From Veillonella sp. (GTDB lineage Bacteria > Bacillota > Negativicutes > Veillonellales > Veillonellaceae), in the NCBI RefSeq assembly GCF_018364065.1, contig NZ_JAGZMO010000003.1:186001-250000 (forward strand): a DNA stretch of 64,000 bases, written 5' to 3'. The notes beneath the pieces were generated by a model, which did not search any database, had not been told where the DNA came from, and worked only from the letters and a program-made list of their open reading frames with translations. Positions 35,406-44,854 of this stretch are shown here, one piece after another; position 1 is the stretch's first letter, and each line of letters begins with the position of its first letter. Both the position numbers and the translations under genes were made by a program.

Positions 35406-36586
35406 TGAGGTATCATCCTTTCCCTATAAAACCTACATGGTAACATTACCAATACTATCAATCGACATGACTGTATGTCGGTTAAAACATATATAGGTTA
35501 GTTATAAAACTATATATTCAGTAACCTCCTTTCGTCTTGCCATTTTCTCATAACCGGCCAGCTTGCGTATAAATATTCTGAAAATAATTATAAAATATCA
35601 TTTCAGGATTTGAAAAATAGACCAAATACGTAACTCTACCGGCGATGATTACAATTACTGATATCTCTTATTTAATAGTAGCATAAATATATTAAAAGTC
35701 CAGTGTTTTATATCGATAATTTTGAATTATTATGGGGTGTTTATAACTTAAACGAATAATCAAGATGGCAGGCATTCGTAAAAATAGCGTAAACACTGTA
35801 TTTTCAAAACAAAAGTAAATACTGAAAGTAAATGATAATGAGTAAACTTTTGGCAAGAAAATAGTAAAAACAATAGAATACTGTAAAGGTTATGTATAAG
35901 AATTACCAAAAAATATAGGTAATGTAAAGTATTTGCAGGGCAAAAAATGCTAAAAAAGCTGAAAAAAGTGGCTTCAATTTCATTGATTGCAATATATTTA
36001 TTTATAAATTATATAGAATTTATAGAATGTTTGCCTAATTGGGGCAGCGAAAACAAGTTTACGTATCTCTATGCATAAATTGTATTGTTCATTGAATGAA
36101 AGTCGTAGTAATATAAGCCCATAAGTCAAAATATAAACATTACATAATGTATTTTAATAATATAAGAAGGCAAGATTTATAATTTTAAAATACGAGAGCA
36201 GTACATTTTAGTTATATATAAATAAGGAGTAAACTGTTTGAAAAATTAAGAGTTTAAATTCCTTATAAAAAAGAAAAGTTTTAACTTATGTAAAATAAAT
36301 GCTTTATTCAATTTATATATAGCTTTGAGACTAAAATCACATGATTCAAAAGCTGAAAATTTAGTGTTTATATAGGGGCGCAGGATACTGTTAAATGTAA
36401 CTGTCTATGTTATAATACATTTAACATTAAAAATACGAATGTTTGCTATGAATAGATTGCAGGGGAAGAAGGACCTTTGAAGTGGCGGGAATGCTGTCAT
36501 TTCAGGCCTTCGAGGTTTATGAGAGCGAACATGAAATTTTTCATAACATGATTATATTCCGGGAGAGAGTAAAAAGGAGATCCTTT
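35406..36586. other. 1.2-kb AT-rich intergenic region
   Basis: Separates divergent lctP and dapF. It must hold both promoters; on the plus strand TATAAT at 36411 with CTGTTA 17 bases upstream is a modest candidate for dapF. A 43-codon frame (35947-36078, KK-rich start then a hydrophobic run) is present but has no SD and is only weakly credible as a small membrane peptide. The upstream-extended dapF frame (from 36482) has no SD. No repeat, RNA motif or pseudogene was recognised in the rest. Confidence 0.5.
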
Positions 36587-37411
36587 ATGAAACTTACAAA
36601 AATGCATGGTCTTGGCAATGATTTTGTCGTGTTTGTTGATGAAAACGGCGCTAATAAGGACTATACAGACACAGCGATTGCCTTATGTGATCGCCATACG
36701 GGTATCGGTGGTGACGGCATCATGGTAGTGGTACCGTCCACGATTGCGGATACGCGCATGCGCATTATTAATGCGGACGGCAGTGAAGCGGAAATGTGCG
36801 GCAACGGCATCCGCTGCTTTGCTAAATATGTTTATGAACGCGGGATTATCACGAAAGAGCAGTTTACCATTGAAACGTTGGCAGGCATCATGGAGCCTCA
36901 GCTGACTGTGGTAGACGGCAAGGTCGATTTGGTAACTGTAAATATGGGCAAGCCTGAATTCGAAGCTCGTCAGATCCCAATGGACTACGATGCGCCTATG
37001 GTACAGAATGTACCGGTTACTGTTGATGGAGACACCTATGAAATCAGCTCCGTGTTGATGGGGGTACCACATACAGAAGTGTTCGTTGACGACGTAACGC
37101 AGGTGCCGCTCACAACCTTAGGTCCGAAGTTGGAAAAACACGAATTATTCCCTCGTGGCACGAATGTGAATTTTGTGGAAGTGGTGGACCGCAAACACAT
37201 TAAGGTGCGCACATGGGAACGCGGTGCCGGCGCAACATTAGCTTGTGGCACAGGTTGCTGCGGCAGTGTAATTATGGCATTTGAAAATGGTCTTACTGAC
37301 CGCGAAGTGGATGTGGATGTATATTTAGGGACATTGCACATTCGCTACGAAGAGGACGGTACAGTATTTATGACCGGTCCCGCAGCGGAAGTGTTTGAAA
37401 CAGAGATGTAA
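36587..37411 (+). CDS. dapF: Diaminopimelate epimerase
   Basis: Interconverts LL- and meso-diaminopimelate for lysine and peptidoglycan synthesis, without a cofactor. 274 residues from ATG 36587 (AAGGAGA upstream). Seen: MKLTKMHGLGNDFVV start, NADGSEAEMCGNGIRC with catalytic Cys71, GVPHTEVFVDD, and the second catalytic Cys220 in ACGTGCCGS; E-R-G-A-G binding loop just before. In family members the second site reads ACGTGA(C/S); here it is GCC. Followed 80 bases later by ptsI, possibly one transcript. Confidence 0.96.
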   Translation: MKLTKMHGLGNDFVVFVDENGANKDYTDTAIALCDRHTGIGGDGIMVVVPSTIADTRMRIINADGSEAEMCGNGIRCFAKYVYERGIITKEQFTIETLAGIMEPQLTVVDGKVDLVTVNMGKPEFEARQIPMDYDAPMVQNVPVTVDGDTYEISSVLMGVPHTEVFVDDVTQVPLTTLGPKLEKHELFPRGTNVNFVEVVDRKHIKVRTWERGAGATLACGTGCCGSVIMAFENGLTDREVDVDVYLGTLHIRYEEDGTVFMTGPAAEVFETEM

Positions 37412-37491
37412 GCTTTGAAGGTAAGTGATGAAAGTAACTTGCTGATAAACTTGCTAATAAGTGAATTCAATAATATATGGTGGAGGTCATT

Positions 37492-39231
37492 ATGGCACAG
37501 GTAACACTAACAGGTATTTCAGGAGCACGCGGCGTTGGTACAGGCACCGTGTACGTGTATAAGCAGGAATCGATTGTAATTAATAAGACGACGATTGAAG
37601 AGTCTGAAGTGCAGTCCGAATTGGCGGCATTGGATCAAGCGATTGAAACAACGGTGGCACAATTGCAGGCGATTAAGGAACGAGCTCGCGAAACAATGGG
37701 TGATGCGGAAGCGGCAATTTTCGAAGCACATACATTGATCGTACAGGATCCGTCGTTGAGTGACGGCATTAAGGGTCTCGTAACGGGCAGTTGTGTGTCT
37801 GCGGCGGCTGCGGCTGAACAGACGGTTAATACCTTTGCTGATATGTTCCTCGCCATGGATGATCCATACATGCGTGAACGCGGCGCTGATATTAAAGATA
37901 TTGGGGACCGTTTGCTTCGCAACTTGTTGGGCATGAGCCCACGCGGCTTGGCGCATTTGGAAGGCCAGGTTATTTTAGTGGCTGACGATTTGACACCATC
38001 TGATACGGCTTCCTTGGATAAAAATATCGTAAAAGGTCTTGTTACTTCCAGCGGCGGCCCTACCAGCCATGCGGCGATTATGGCTCGTACTCTTGAAATT
38101 CCGGCTGTTATGGGTGTGGGCTCTATCGACGATATCGTTACCGGCACAAAAGCGGTCGTAAAAGGAACCGAAGGCGAAGTGCTCCTCGATCCGTCTGATG
38201 AAGATTTTGCCAAATACTCCAAAGAAGCTGACGCATATCGTGCGCATTTGCAAGAATTAAAACAATCGGCAGAGCTTCCTTCTGTAACAAAAGACGGCAA
38301 GAAAATTTTACTCTTCGGCAATGTGGGCAAGGCGCAGGACGCAAGTCATGCTGTTCACTTGGGGGCTGAAGGTATCGGCTTGTTCCGTACAGAATTCTTA
38401 TATATGAAAAATGATGCCCTACCTACGGAAGATGAGCAGTTTGCTGTTTATAAACAAGTGGCGGAGCGTTTGCATGGTGAACCGGTTATTATCCGAACCA
38501 TGGATATTGGGGGCGACAAAGAATTAAAATGCTTACAGCTTCCAAAAGAATTGAATCCGTTCTTAGGTTACCGCGCTATTCGCATCAGCTTGGACCGCAC
38601 TGATATTTTCAAAACGCAGTTGCGCGCGATTTTAAGAGCCAGTGCGTTCGGCGGCGTACAGATTATGTATCCTATGATTGCGTCCATCGATGAAATCAAG
38701 GCGGCCAATGTGGTTCTTGAAGAAGCGAAAGCGGAATTGCGTGCGGAAGGCATTGCATTTAACGAAGATATTGAAGTGGGCATCATGGTGGAAATTCCAT
38801 CCGTTGCCGTATCGGCCGACTTGTTTGCGCCTCATGTAGACTTTTTCAGTATTGGTACCAACGACTTGTGCCAGTACACCTTGGCAGTAGACCGCATGAA
38901 TGAAAAAATCGGCAATTTATATCAACCGCTTCATCCATCTGTATTGCGCCTCATTAAAAATACGATTGATGCAGGTCATAAAGTGGATCATATTACCGGT
39001 ATGTGCGGTGAAATGGCCGGCGATCCATTGGCAACTATGATTCTTATCGGCTTAGGTCTCGATGAATTCAGTATGAGTGCGTCCGCCATTCCTGTTATTA
39101 AAGAAATTGTACGTTCTGTTACAGTGACTGAATGTGAAGAAGTGGCAGCTAAAGCGCTCAGCATGAGCACTGCTCATGAGATTTCCGAATACGCCAAGTC
39201 CGTATTAACGGAAAAAGGCATTTCGTTATAA
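37492..39231 (+). CDS. ptsI: PTS enzyme I (PEP-protein phosphotransferase)
   Basis: Transfers phosphate from phosphoenolpyruvate to HPr. 579 residues from ATG 37492 (GGAGG upstream). Domains: HPr-binding helical domain, swivelling phosphohistidine domain with His193 in GGPTSHAAIMAR, PEP-binding TIM barrel with FRTEFLYM, RTMDIGGDKEL, GTNDLCQYTLAVDR and MCGEMAGDP. Intact. The order ptsI then ptsH is the reverse of the common ptsHI, and the two are 200 bases apart. Confidence 0.96.
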   Translation: MAQVTLTGISGARGVGTGTVYVYKQESIVINKTTIEESEVQSELAALDQAIETTVAQLQAIKERARETMGDAEAAIFEAHTLIVQDPSLSDGIKGLVTGSCVSAAAAAEQTVNTFADMFLAMDDPYMRERGADIKDIGDRLLRNLLGMSPRGLAHLEGQVILVADDLTPSDTASLDKNIVKGLVTSSGGPTSHAAIMARTLEIPAVMGVGSIDDIVTGTKAVVKGTEGEVLLDPSDEDFAKYSKEADAYRAHLQELKQSAELPSVTKDGKKILLFGNVGKAQDASHAVHLGAEGIGLFRTEFLYMKNDALPTEDEQFAVYKQVAERLHGEPVIIRTMDIGGDKELKCLQLPKELNPFLGYRAIRISLDRTDIFKTQLRAILRASAFGGVQIMYPMIASIDEIKAANVVLEEAKAELRAEGIAFNEDIEVGIMVEIPSVAVSADLFAPHVDFFSIGTNDLCQYTLAVDRMNEKIGNLYQPLHPSVLRLIKNTIDAGHKVDHITGMCGEMAGDPLATMILIGLGLDEFSMSASAIPVIKEIVRSVTVTECEEVAAKALSMSTAHEISEYAKSVLTEKGISL

Positions 39232-39432
39232 GCCGTACGAAGATATGCTGGGCCCTGCTTTGAGGCGGACCGGTAAAGAAATAATTGAATTTAGAAATTA
39301 TATTATTTAAGTTTAGAGACCATATGCGTAAAACTGTTATTGCAAAATGTGAGTCTCTATACTAAAATAAACAGTATATTAGGAATATACAAATATATTC
39401 TTTTAATACAACTTTGGAAGGATGAAAGACTC

Positions 39433-39693
39433 ATGACAGAACAAAAAGTAACCATTACTAATGAATCAGGTTTACATGCACGTCCTGCTACATTATTTAC
39501 TCAATTAGCTGCAAAATTTGCTTCTAAAATTACCGTTTCCATCGGTGAAAAGAAAGCTGATGCAAAATCTATTTTAACCGTGCTTACTTTAGGCGCTACA
39601 AAAGGTGCAGAAGTATTGATTTCTGCTGAAGGTGCCGATGAAGCCGAAGCCGTTGCCGCTTTAGCTGAATTTTTGACTACACACAACGATTAA
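39433..39693 (+). CDS. ptsH: Phosphocarrier protein HPr
   Basis: 86 residues from ATG 39433 (GGAAGGA upstream; earlier in-frame starts lack an SD). Active-site His15 in ESGLHARPATLF, and Ser46 in DAKSILTVLTL, the site phosphorylated by HPr kinase in Firmicutes, so both metabolic and regulatory phosphorylation are possible. No sugar-specific EII component occurs in the window. Terminator at 39737. Confidence 0.96.
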   Translation: MTEQKVTITNESGLHARPATLFTQLAAKFASKITVSIGEKKADAKSILTVLTLGATKGAEVLISAEGADEAEAVAALAEFLTTHND

Positions 39694-39736
39694 TTTAGAC
39701 TAATTAAATAACATGACTGCCACCGGGTAGTGAGCG

Positions 39737-39792
39737 AAAGCGCTTCGTACATATCGTTAGGTCTTTGAAGATATGTATGAAGCGCTTTTTTC
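39737..39792 (+). terminator. Intrinsic terminator after ptsH
   Basis: AAAGCGCTTCGTACATATC (39737-39755) pairs with GATATGTATGAAGCGCTTTTT (39770 on) almost perfectly; ends in T6. Confidence 0.88.
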
Positions 39793-39955
39793 AAACCTTC
39801 TTTTGTAAGTGTATTTGCGGTATACTTATAATAAGAAGAGATTGATTTATTAATATGACTTTTAAAAATCGTAAAAGGGTTAATATGTCTTTTAAGGGAT
39901 TCGTAAGGGATCTTAAAAGGATAGATTAGAGGTTTTTTATTAAGGGGGTTATATT

Positions 39956-40465
39956 ATGCGTCGTCATGATCGAGAAGTAACAGATGAAAGCCAAATTGTC
40001 GAATTGATTAATTCTTGTAAAGCAATTCGATTGGGGCTCCGTGATGGGGATGATATTTACATCGTACCGTTGCATTTTGCCCACACAATGGAAAATGGCA
40101 AGCATGTATTCTATTGCCATGGTGCGGCGGCAGGTCGTAAAGTGGATTTAATTAAGAGCACCGGTTATGCAGCTTTTGAAATGGATGGCGGGCAGGAATT
40201 GATAACTGCTGATACAGCTTGTGACCATTCCTCCACATTCTACAGCGTTATCGGTACATCCGATGCATCTCTTGTGGAAGATGTAGAAGAAAAAGAAAAG
40301 GCGCTCAATATGATTATGCATCACTATACGGGGCAGCATGATTGGGATTATCCTGAGGCTATGTTGAAAGCTACGTCCGTATTTAAACTGGTGGCACGGG
40401 AATTGAGCTGCAAGGTGAAAATGAAAGAAGGCCACCAATACCGTCCGCCATACTTCTCCGTTTAA
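39956..40465 (+). CDS. Pyridoxamine 5'-phosphate oxidase-like flavin-binding protein
   Basis: 169 residues; GGGGG SD before ATG 39956. Split-barrel FMN-binding protein of the NimA/PNPOx-like group. Seen: MRRHDREVTD start, IRLGLRDGDDIYIVPLHFA, VFYCHGAAAGRKVDLI, a Cys/His-containing AC-D-H-S-S-TFYSVIG strand, and MLKATSVFKLVARELSCKVK near the end. Relatives include 5-nitroimidazole reductases and haem- or flavin-dependent oxidoreductases; the substrate cannot be read here. Monocistronic. Confidence 0.85.
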   Translation: MRRHDREVTDESQIVELINSCKAIRLGLRDGDDIYIVPLHFAHTMENGKHVFYCHGAAAGRKVDLIKSTGYAAFEMDGGQELITADTACDHSSTFYSVIGTSDASLVEDVEEKEKALNMIMHHYTGQHDWDYPEAMLKATSVFKLVARELSCKVKMKEGHQYRPPYFSV

Positions 40466-40614
40466 TTAGAGTGATATAGTTGCACTATAACGGGGACATT
40501 ACTTGTAAGGGAAAACATAAATAAGCTTAGAGTAAAGGCTTAAAATAAAAGCCTAAAATAATTTCAGCGTGAACGTATTTTAAGCTTGAACGAAAACTTG
40601 AAATAAGCAAAAAG

Positions 40615-40649
40615 AAAACTCCTTTCAGCATATGCTGAAAGGAGTTTTT
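40615..40649. terminator. Bidirectional terminator
   Basis: AAAACTCCTTTCAGCA (40615-40630) and TGCTGAAAGGAGTTTT (40633-40648), perfect 16-bp arms around two bases, with A- and T-runs. Serves the convergent genes at 39956 and 40676. Confidence 0.92.
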
Positions 40650-40675
40650 GTTATTTGATTTAGTGTTTCACCACG

Positions 40676-41380
40676 TTATTGCTGTTCCGCCGCTTTGTCG
40701 CCAATGTGAAGTCCCTTGAGAAGGGTTTGTTCGGAATGTTCCATGTGCATGCGTGCAATTTCACGGGCTTCCGCGCTATTGCGTTCAGCAATGGCTTCTA
40801 CGAGCAGGCGATGTTCTTCCCAGGTTTTAACGAGACGGCCCGGCTGATTCATAGACATGGTGCGGAAACGATAGGTTTGTTCGCGCAAGTTATGGATAAT
40901 TTCCACCAGGCGCTCGTTGCGAGATGCTTTGTAGAGTACTTCGTGGAAGTTAATGTCGGCTTCGACGATCTTATCCATATTTTTTTCTTCCATGTAAGTG
41001 CCGATTTCTACGAGGAGACGTTCCAAGTACTCAACTTCATCAGGAGTGATGCGTTCAGCGGCCAAGGCTGCGGCCAATTCTTCCAAGGCGGTGCGGATTT
41101 CAAAGACTTGTGCAATGTCTTTCAGGGAAATATCTGCCACATAGGTACCGCGATGAGGAAGCATAACGACAAAGCCTTCCAGTTCCAGTTTGCGGATGGC
41201 TTCACGCACTGGCGTACGACTTACGCCGAGTTCTTCGGCGAGCGGAATCTCCATAAGGCGTTCGCCCGGTTTAAATACGCCGTCGCGAATCGCTTGGCGC
41301 AAAGATTCACAAACTACTTCGCGAAGTGGTTTGTAAGAGGTAAGGGAAATTGGTTGTAAACGGCCCATATCTTTAGACAT
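40676..41380 (-). CDS. GntR-family (FadR subfamily) transcriptional regulator
   Basis: 234 residues. N-terminal winged helix with LREVVCESLRQAIRDGVFKPGERL and the recognition helix LGVSRTPVREAIRKLELEG, followed by an all-helical FCD effector domain (about 85-225) with the metal-binding pattern D-x3-H (EADINFHEVLY) and later His residues (EEHRLLVEAI, ARMHMEHSEQ). Its ATG shares one base with the ispE stop, so it is translationally coupled to ispE. Effector probably an organic acid, as usual for FCD proteins. Confidence 0.92.
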   Translation of the reverse strand: MSKDMGRLQPISLTSYKPLREVVCESLRQAIRDGVFKPGERLMEIPLAEELGVSRTPVREAIRKLELEGFVVMLPHRGTYVADISLKDIAQVFEIRTALEELAAALAAERITPDEVEYLERLLVEIGTYMEEKNMDKIVEADINFHEVLYKASRNERLVEIIHNLREQTYRFRTMSMNQPGRLVKTWEEHRLLVEAIAERNSAEAREIARMHMEHSEQTLLKGLHIGDKAAEQQ

Positions 41381-42264
41381 TATTGTAAAGCCTCCTTGCC
41401 ATGAGTTTTAGTGATTAAGGACAGCCAAGTGTGTCCGCTTGCTTTGATTTCATCTTGCAAGGACAAGGCTTCGCGGGCTGTCGGTAAATATACGATCATA
41501 GTCGGACCGCTGCCTGTCATGATGGTCGTATAGCCTCGGTCGATAAAAAATTGTTTTATTTCTGCTAACTCCGGATGAATCGGGAATAAAAGCTCTTCAA
41601 AGGTGTTGCCGCTTCGTTCCATTGCTTCACGAATCTGCCCTTCTTTGACAGCTTCGACTACATGGTCAATCGTAGCGGATGTGACGTGTGATTGTCCGTT
41701 GAAGCGCGCATATGCGTCAGCTGTGGAAACGGATAGTTCCGGTTTTACAACTAACAGCCAATGAGGCTCGCCGGTAGGTAAGTATTCCAATACTTCGCCA
41801 CGGCCGGTGCCACGGGCTGTACCGCCACGCATGAGGAACGGCACATCGGAGCCGAGTTTGTTGGCCATGTCCATCAGTTCCGCTTCAGTGAGGCGCAGGT
41901 CCCAGAATTTATTCAGTCCAAGAAGCATGGCGGCCGCATCGGCGCTGCCACCACCGAGACCGGCTGCGGGAGGAACTCGTTTCATAAGATGAATGGCGGC
42001 CCCTTCTTTACAACCTGTATAGGCTTGAATGGCGCGAAGGGCCTTCATAGCGAGGTTTGTTTCATCGTAGGCCATCATGTTCTGCATGTAAGGCGGCAAA
42101 TCCGGTGCCATACCGGAGAATACGACGGAATGATGCTTGGCATAATATAAAGAATCTCCAAGATAGATGGATTGAAATACGGTGTCGATATTATGGTAAC
42201 CGTCGTCTCGTTTACCTAAAATGGCGAGGCCAATATTAATCTTGCTGAAACTCAATTGTTCCAT
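41380..42264 (-). CDS. ispE: 4-diphosphocytidyl-2-C-methyl-D-erythritol kinase
   Basis: GHMP-family kinase of the MEP isoprenoid pathway. 294 residues. Seen: SKINIGLAILGKRDDGYHNIDTVFQSI (substrate Lys/Asp region split by normal residues), ATP loop PPAAGLGGGSADAAA, LGSDVPFLMRGGTARGTGRGE, and the C-terminal TMTGSGPTMIVYL. SD AAAGGAG before the ATG at 42264. Operon with the downstream GntR gene; the ispE-GntR pairing is also known in other Negativicutes and clostridia in my recollection. Confidence 0.96.
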   Translation of the reverse strand: MEQLSFSKINIGLAILGKRDDGYHNIDTVFQSIYLGDSLYYAKHHSVVFSGMAPDLPPYMQNMMAYDETNLAMKALRAIQAYTGCKEGAAIHLMKRVPPAAGLGGGSADAAAMLLGLNKFWDLRLTEAELMDMANKLGSDVPFLMRGGTARGTGRGEVLEYLPTGEPHWLLVVKPELSVSTADAYARFNGQSHVTSATIDHVVEAVKEGQIREAMERSGNTFEELLFPIHPELAEIKQFFIDRGYTTIMTGSGPTMIVYLPTAREALSLQDEIKASGHTWLSLITKTHGKEALQ

Positions 42265-42522
42265 GTAGTAACTCCTTTTATGTTTATTTATTTTCAGTTG
42301 GACCGAAAATTGTTTTTCAGTTGAAACTATAGTTGGACTGAATCTTGTTTTTCCGGTTGAAATTATATAGTGGTTAGGTTAATATGAACGTATATGAGAG
42401 AGTCAAGTAATCATTATATAAGAACTGTTTATAAAGTTATGTATAATGTATACGAAAGAATATACGCTATTAAAATTATAAGCTATTAGGGGATAAATTT
42501 CAATTTCTGGAGGACTTGACTG

Positions 42523-43446
42523 ATGAAGTGGCGGCAAACAGCGAATGCGCTGATAATGACGACGATTGGATCTATTATTTTCGCAATAGGGATTGATGCT
42601 TTTATTGTTCCTCACAAGTTGGTGAGCGGCAGTTTAAGCGGGGTAGCCCTAATGCTTTACTACATGACGGGTATTCAGGTCGGTACATTGAACCTGATTT
42701 TAAATATTCCGATACTCTATGCGGCCTATCGATGGCTCGGACGATGGCATGTGGGCATCACTATCTTCGGGACCATCGTTATATCTATATGTATTAACAT
42801 GTTGACCTTTATGGAAGATTACGCCCTGACCAGTGAACCTTTGGTGGGGTCGCTGATTGGCGGTATTCTGTGCGGTCTTGGATTGGGCGTTGTGTATCGC
42901 TCCGGCGGCAATACGGGTGGTCTTGATCCGATTGCGCTGATTATTCGAAAATACTACGGCCTGCAGATGGGCAGTATCATTTTCGGTATTAATGTAATTA
43001 TTCTTATCGCCGCAGCTATTGTAGTAAGCGTAGAAGCGGCGGCCATTACGTTAGTAAGTATCTATGTTATGGGCATGGTTACGAATAAAGTGGTTGTAGG
43101 TTTCAACCAGCGGAAGGCGGCGTTTATTATTTCGTCCAATCCGCACCAAATTTGCGAGCTGATTATTAATAATATGGGGCGCGGCGCCACATTGTTAGAT
43201 GGGGAAGGGGCGTACACGCACCAGCATCGCCAGGTAGTTATGGTCGTTGTAGGGCTCATGCAGGTAGCGAAGTTAAAGGACTATGTGCAGAGAGTTGATC
43301 CGGGCGCATTTATGATTATTACCGATGCGGCGGAAGTTATCGGCCAAGGCTTCACAATGCCGATTGTAAAACCGGCCGGCGTGGAACGGGCGCTGAGTGA
43401 GGCGGATTGTAAATCTGTTGAAACCGGTGATGAAGCAGATAAATAA
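42523..43446 (+). CDS. YitT-family membrane protein (copy 1)
   Basis: 307 residues. Five to six hydrophobic segments (DUF161 domain) with FAIGIDAFIVPHKLVSGSLSG and GLGLGVVYRSGGNTGGLDPIALIIRKYYG, then a soluble C-terminal DUF2179 domain (about 215-290; ATLLDGEGAYT ... VVVGLMQVAKLK ... DPGAFMIITDA). Function not established in the family. About 65 percent identical by eye to the second copy at 43711. SD TGGAGG before ATG 42523. Confidence 0.9.
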   Translation: MKWRQTANALIMTTIGSIIFAIGIDAFIVPHKLVSGSLSGVALMLYYMTGIQVGTLNLILNIPILYAAYRWLGRWHVGITIFGTIVISICINMLTFMEDYALTSEPLVGSLIGGILCGLGLGVVYRSGGNTGGLDPIALIIRKYYGLQMGSIIFGINVIILIAAAIVVSVEAAAITLVSIYVMGMVTNKVVVGFNQRKAAFIISSNPHQICELIINNMGRGATLLDGEGAYTHQHRQVVMVVVGLMQVAKLKDYVQRVDPGAFMIITDAAEVIGQGFTMPIVKPAGVERALSEADCKSVETGDEADK

Positions 43447-43479
43447 AAACAAGCAAATAAAAAAGTACATACTAATAAG

Positions 43480-43549
43480 CAGATACAAACAAGCAGATGC
43501 AAACAAGTAGATACAAACAAGTAGATACAAACAAGTAGATACAAACAAG
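43480..43549 (+). repeat. 14-base tandem repeat, five copies
   Basis: Unit TAGATACAAACAAG (first two copies begin with C, second has one more change) repeated at 43480, 43494, 43508, 43522 and 43536. Lies between the two yitT paralogues. No coding role. Confidence 0.9.
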
Positions 43550-43710
43550 CAAATAACAAATAAATAGATATATAATAAATTACTATTGAGAAATACGGCT
43601 TCAGCTTAGAAATGCGACTAAAGCCGGAGGGAGTTTTCACGTAGGGGATGTGATTTTGTTAGAAAATAGTAAGGTGTGAAAAGAGTGTATTCTCTTTTCG
43701 AGGAGGCCCT

Positions 43711-44661
43711 ATGAAATTGGACTGGACCGCAGAGCAGTGGAAGAGCACGATATTGTCGCTCTTGAAAGTGAGTTTGGGAACGTTATTTTTCTCGGTAGGG
43801 ATTGATGCGTTTATCGTGCCGCATAAGTTAGTTAGTGGCGGCATCAGTGGGGTTGCGTTAATTTTATACTATATAACTAATATTCCCGTGGGGACAATGA
43901 ACCTGATTTTAAACGTGCCGGTGTTATTCGCAGCCTATCGCTGGTTGGGGCGCGGGCATTTATTTATGACAATTTTCGGTACTGTTGTGTCATCCTATAT
44001 GATTGACGGATTTCACTTTTTAAGTACTTATGAATTGACTCATGACCCCATTGTAGGCTCCATTTTGGGCGGTATTTTTTGCGGCTTCGGCCTCGGTGTA
44101 GTGTACCGGGCAGGCGGCAACACGGGCGGCCTCGACCCGATTGCCTTAATCATTCGAAAATATTACGGCTTGCAAATCGGTAGTGTTGTATTAGTTATTA
44201 ATGTTATGATTCTAGTGGTGGCCGGTATTATTATCAGTATTGAATCGGCGGCGATTACGCTAATCAGTACGTATATATCGGCTCATTTAACGAATAAAGT
44301 TATTATCGGGTTTTCCCAGCGAAAAGCAATCTTCATTGTGTCGCGTAAACCGGTGGGCGTGTGTGATGTGATACTCCATAAAATCGGTCGCGGCGCCACC
44401 ATTCTCGAAGGGGAAGGGGCGTATACGCACGAACACAAGCAGGTAATTCTCGTTGTAGTAGGCCTTATGCAGGTGGCCAAGTTGAAAGAAGCCGTTCAGG
44501 CGGAAGATCCGGGTGCCTTTATGATGATTACCGATGTGGCGGAAGTTATCGGACAAGGATTTACGTTCAGAAATGACGAATCTGTAAGGAAGGCTATTTG
44601 TGAAGCCCACGATAAAGCAGAACGGGAGCGCGCAGCTTCCCGGGAGCAAAGTGAAGCTTAA
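43711..44661 (+). CDS. YitT-family membrane protein (copy 2)
   Basis: 316 residues, CGAGGAGG before ATG 43711. Same plan as copy 1: SVGIDAFIVPHKLVSGGISG, GFGLGVVYRAGGNTGGLDPIALIIRKYYG, several membrane segments, then DUF2179 (ATILEGEGAYT ... VVVGLMQVAKLK ... DPGAFMMITDV). The C-terminal tail is longer and charged (AHDKAERERAASREQSEA). Clear tandem duplicate of copy 1, diverged enough that both are probably functional; the two may form a hetero-oligomer. Confidence 0.9.
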   Translation: MKLDWTAEQWKSTILSLLKVSLGTLFFSVGIDAFIVPHKLVSGGISGVALILYYITNIPVGTMNLILNVPVLFAAYRWLGRGHLFMTIFGTVVSSYMIDGFHFLSTYELTHDPIVGSILGGIFCGFGLGVVYRAGGNTGGLDPIALIIRKYYGLQIGSVVLVINVMILVVAGIIISIESAAITLISTYISAHLTNKVIIGFSQRKAIFIVSRKPVGVCDVILHKIGRGATILEGEGAYTHEHKQVILVVVGLMQVAKLKEAVQAEDPGAFMMITDVAEVIGQGFTFRNDESVRKAICEAHDKAERERAASREQSEA

Positions 44662-44779
44662 AAAGTGAAACTTGAGATAACAGTTAGCGTCACGAAAACA
44701 GTGTGTAGCTTAAACTGTTAGTTAGTGCGCAGCTTATAATTTTAAGCCGCGAGTAGTTATAATGTTAGGTGGAGAGAGA

Positions 44780-44839
44780 GTTTGAGGCGAGGCTCATAAT
44801 CTCAGTACTAGAAGAGGTTTGAGGCAACGCTTATAATCT
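44780..44839 (+). repeat. Two 23-base direct repeats before pgm
   Basis: Copies at 44780-44802 and 44817-44839 (GTTTGAGGC then CTCATAATCT or TTATAATCT) differ at about four positions; the second ends just before the pgm SD AAGGAGG. Confidence 0.65.
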
Positions 44840-44854
44840 GAAGGAGGTAAGTAG

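Noticed and set aside
35947..36078. 43-codon small membrane peptide gene
   Set aside because: Only a weak G-rich stretch precedes the ATG and the region is very AT-rich; kept as a note, not as a gene.
36482..36586. N-terminal extension of DapF
   Set aside because: The extension is unlike DapF, and ATG 36587 has a good SD and the canonical MKLTKMHGLGND start.
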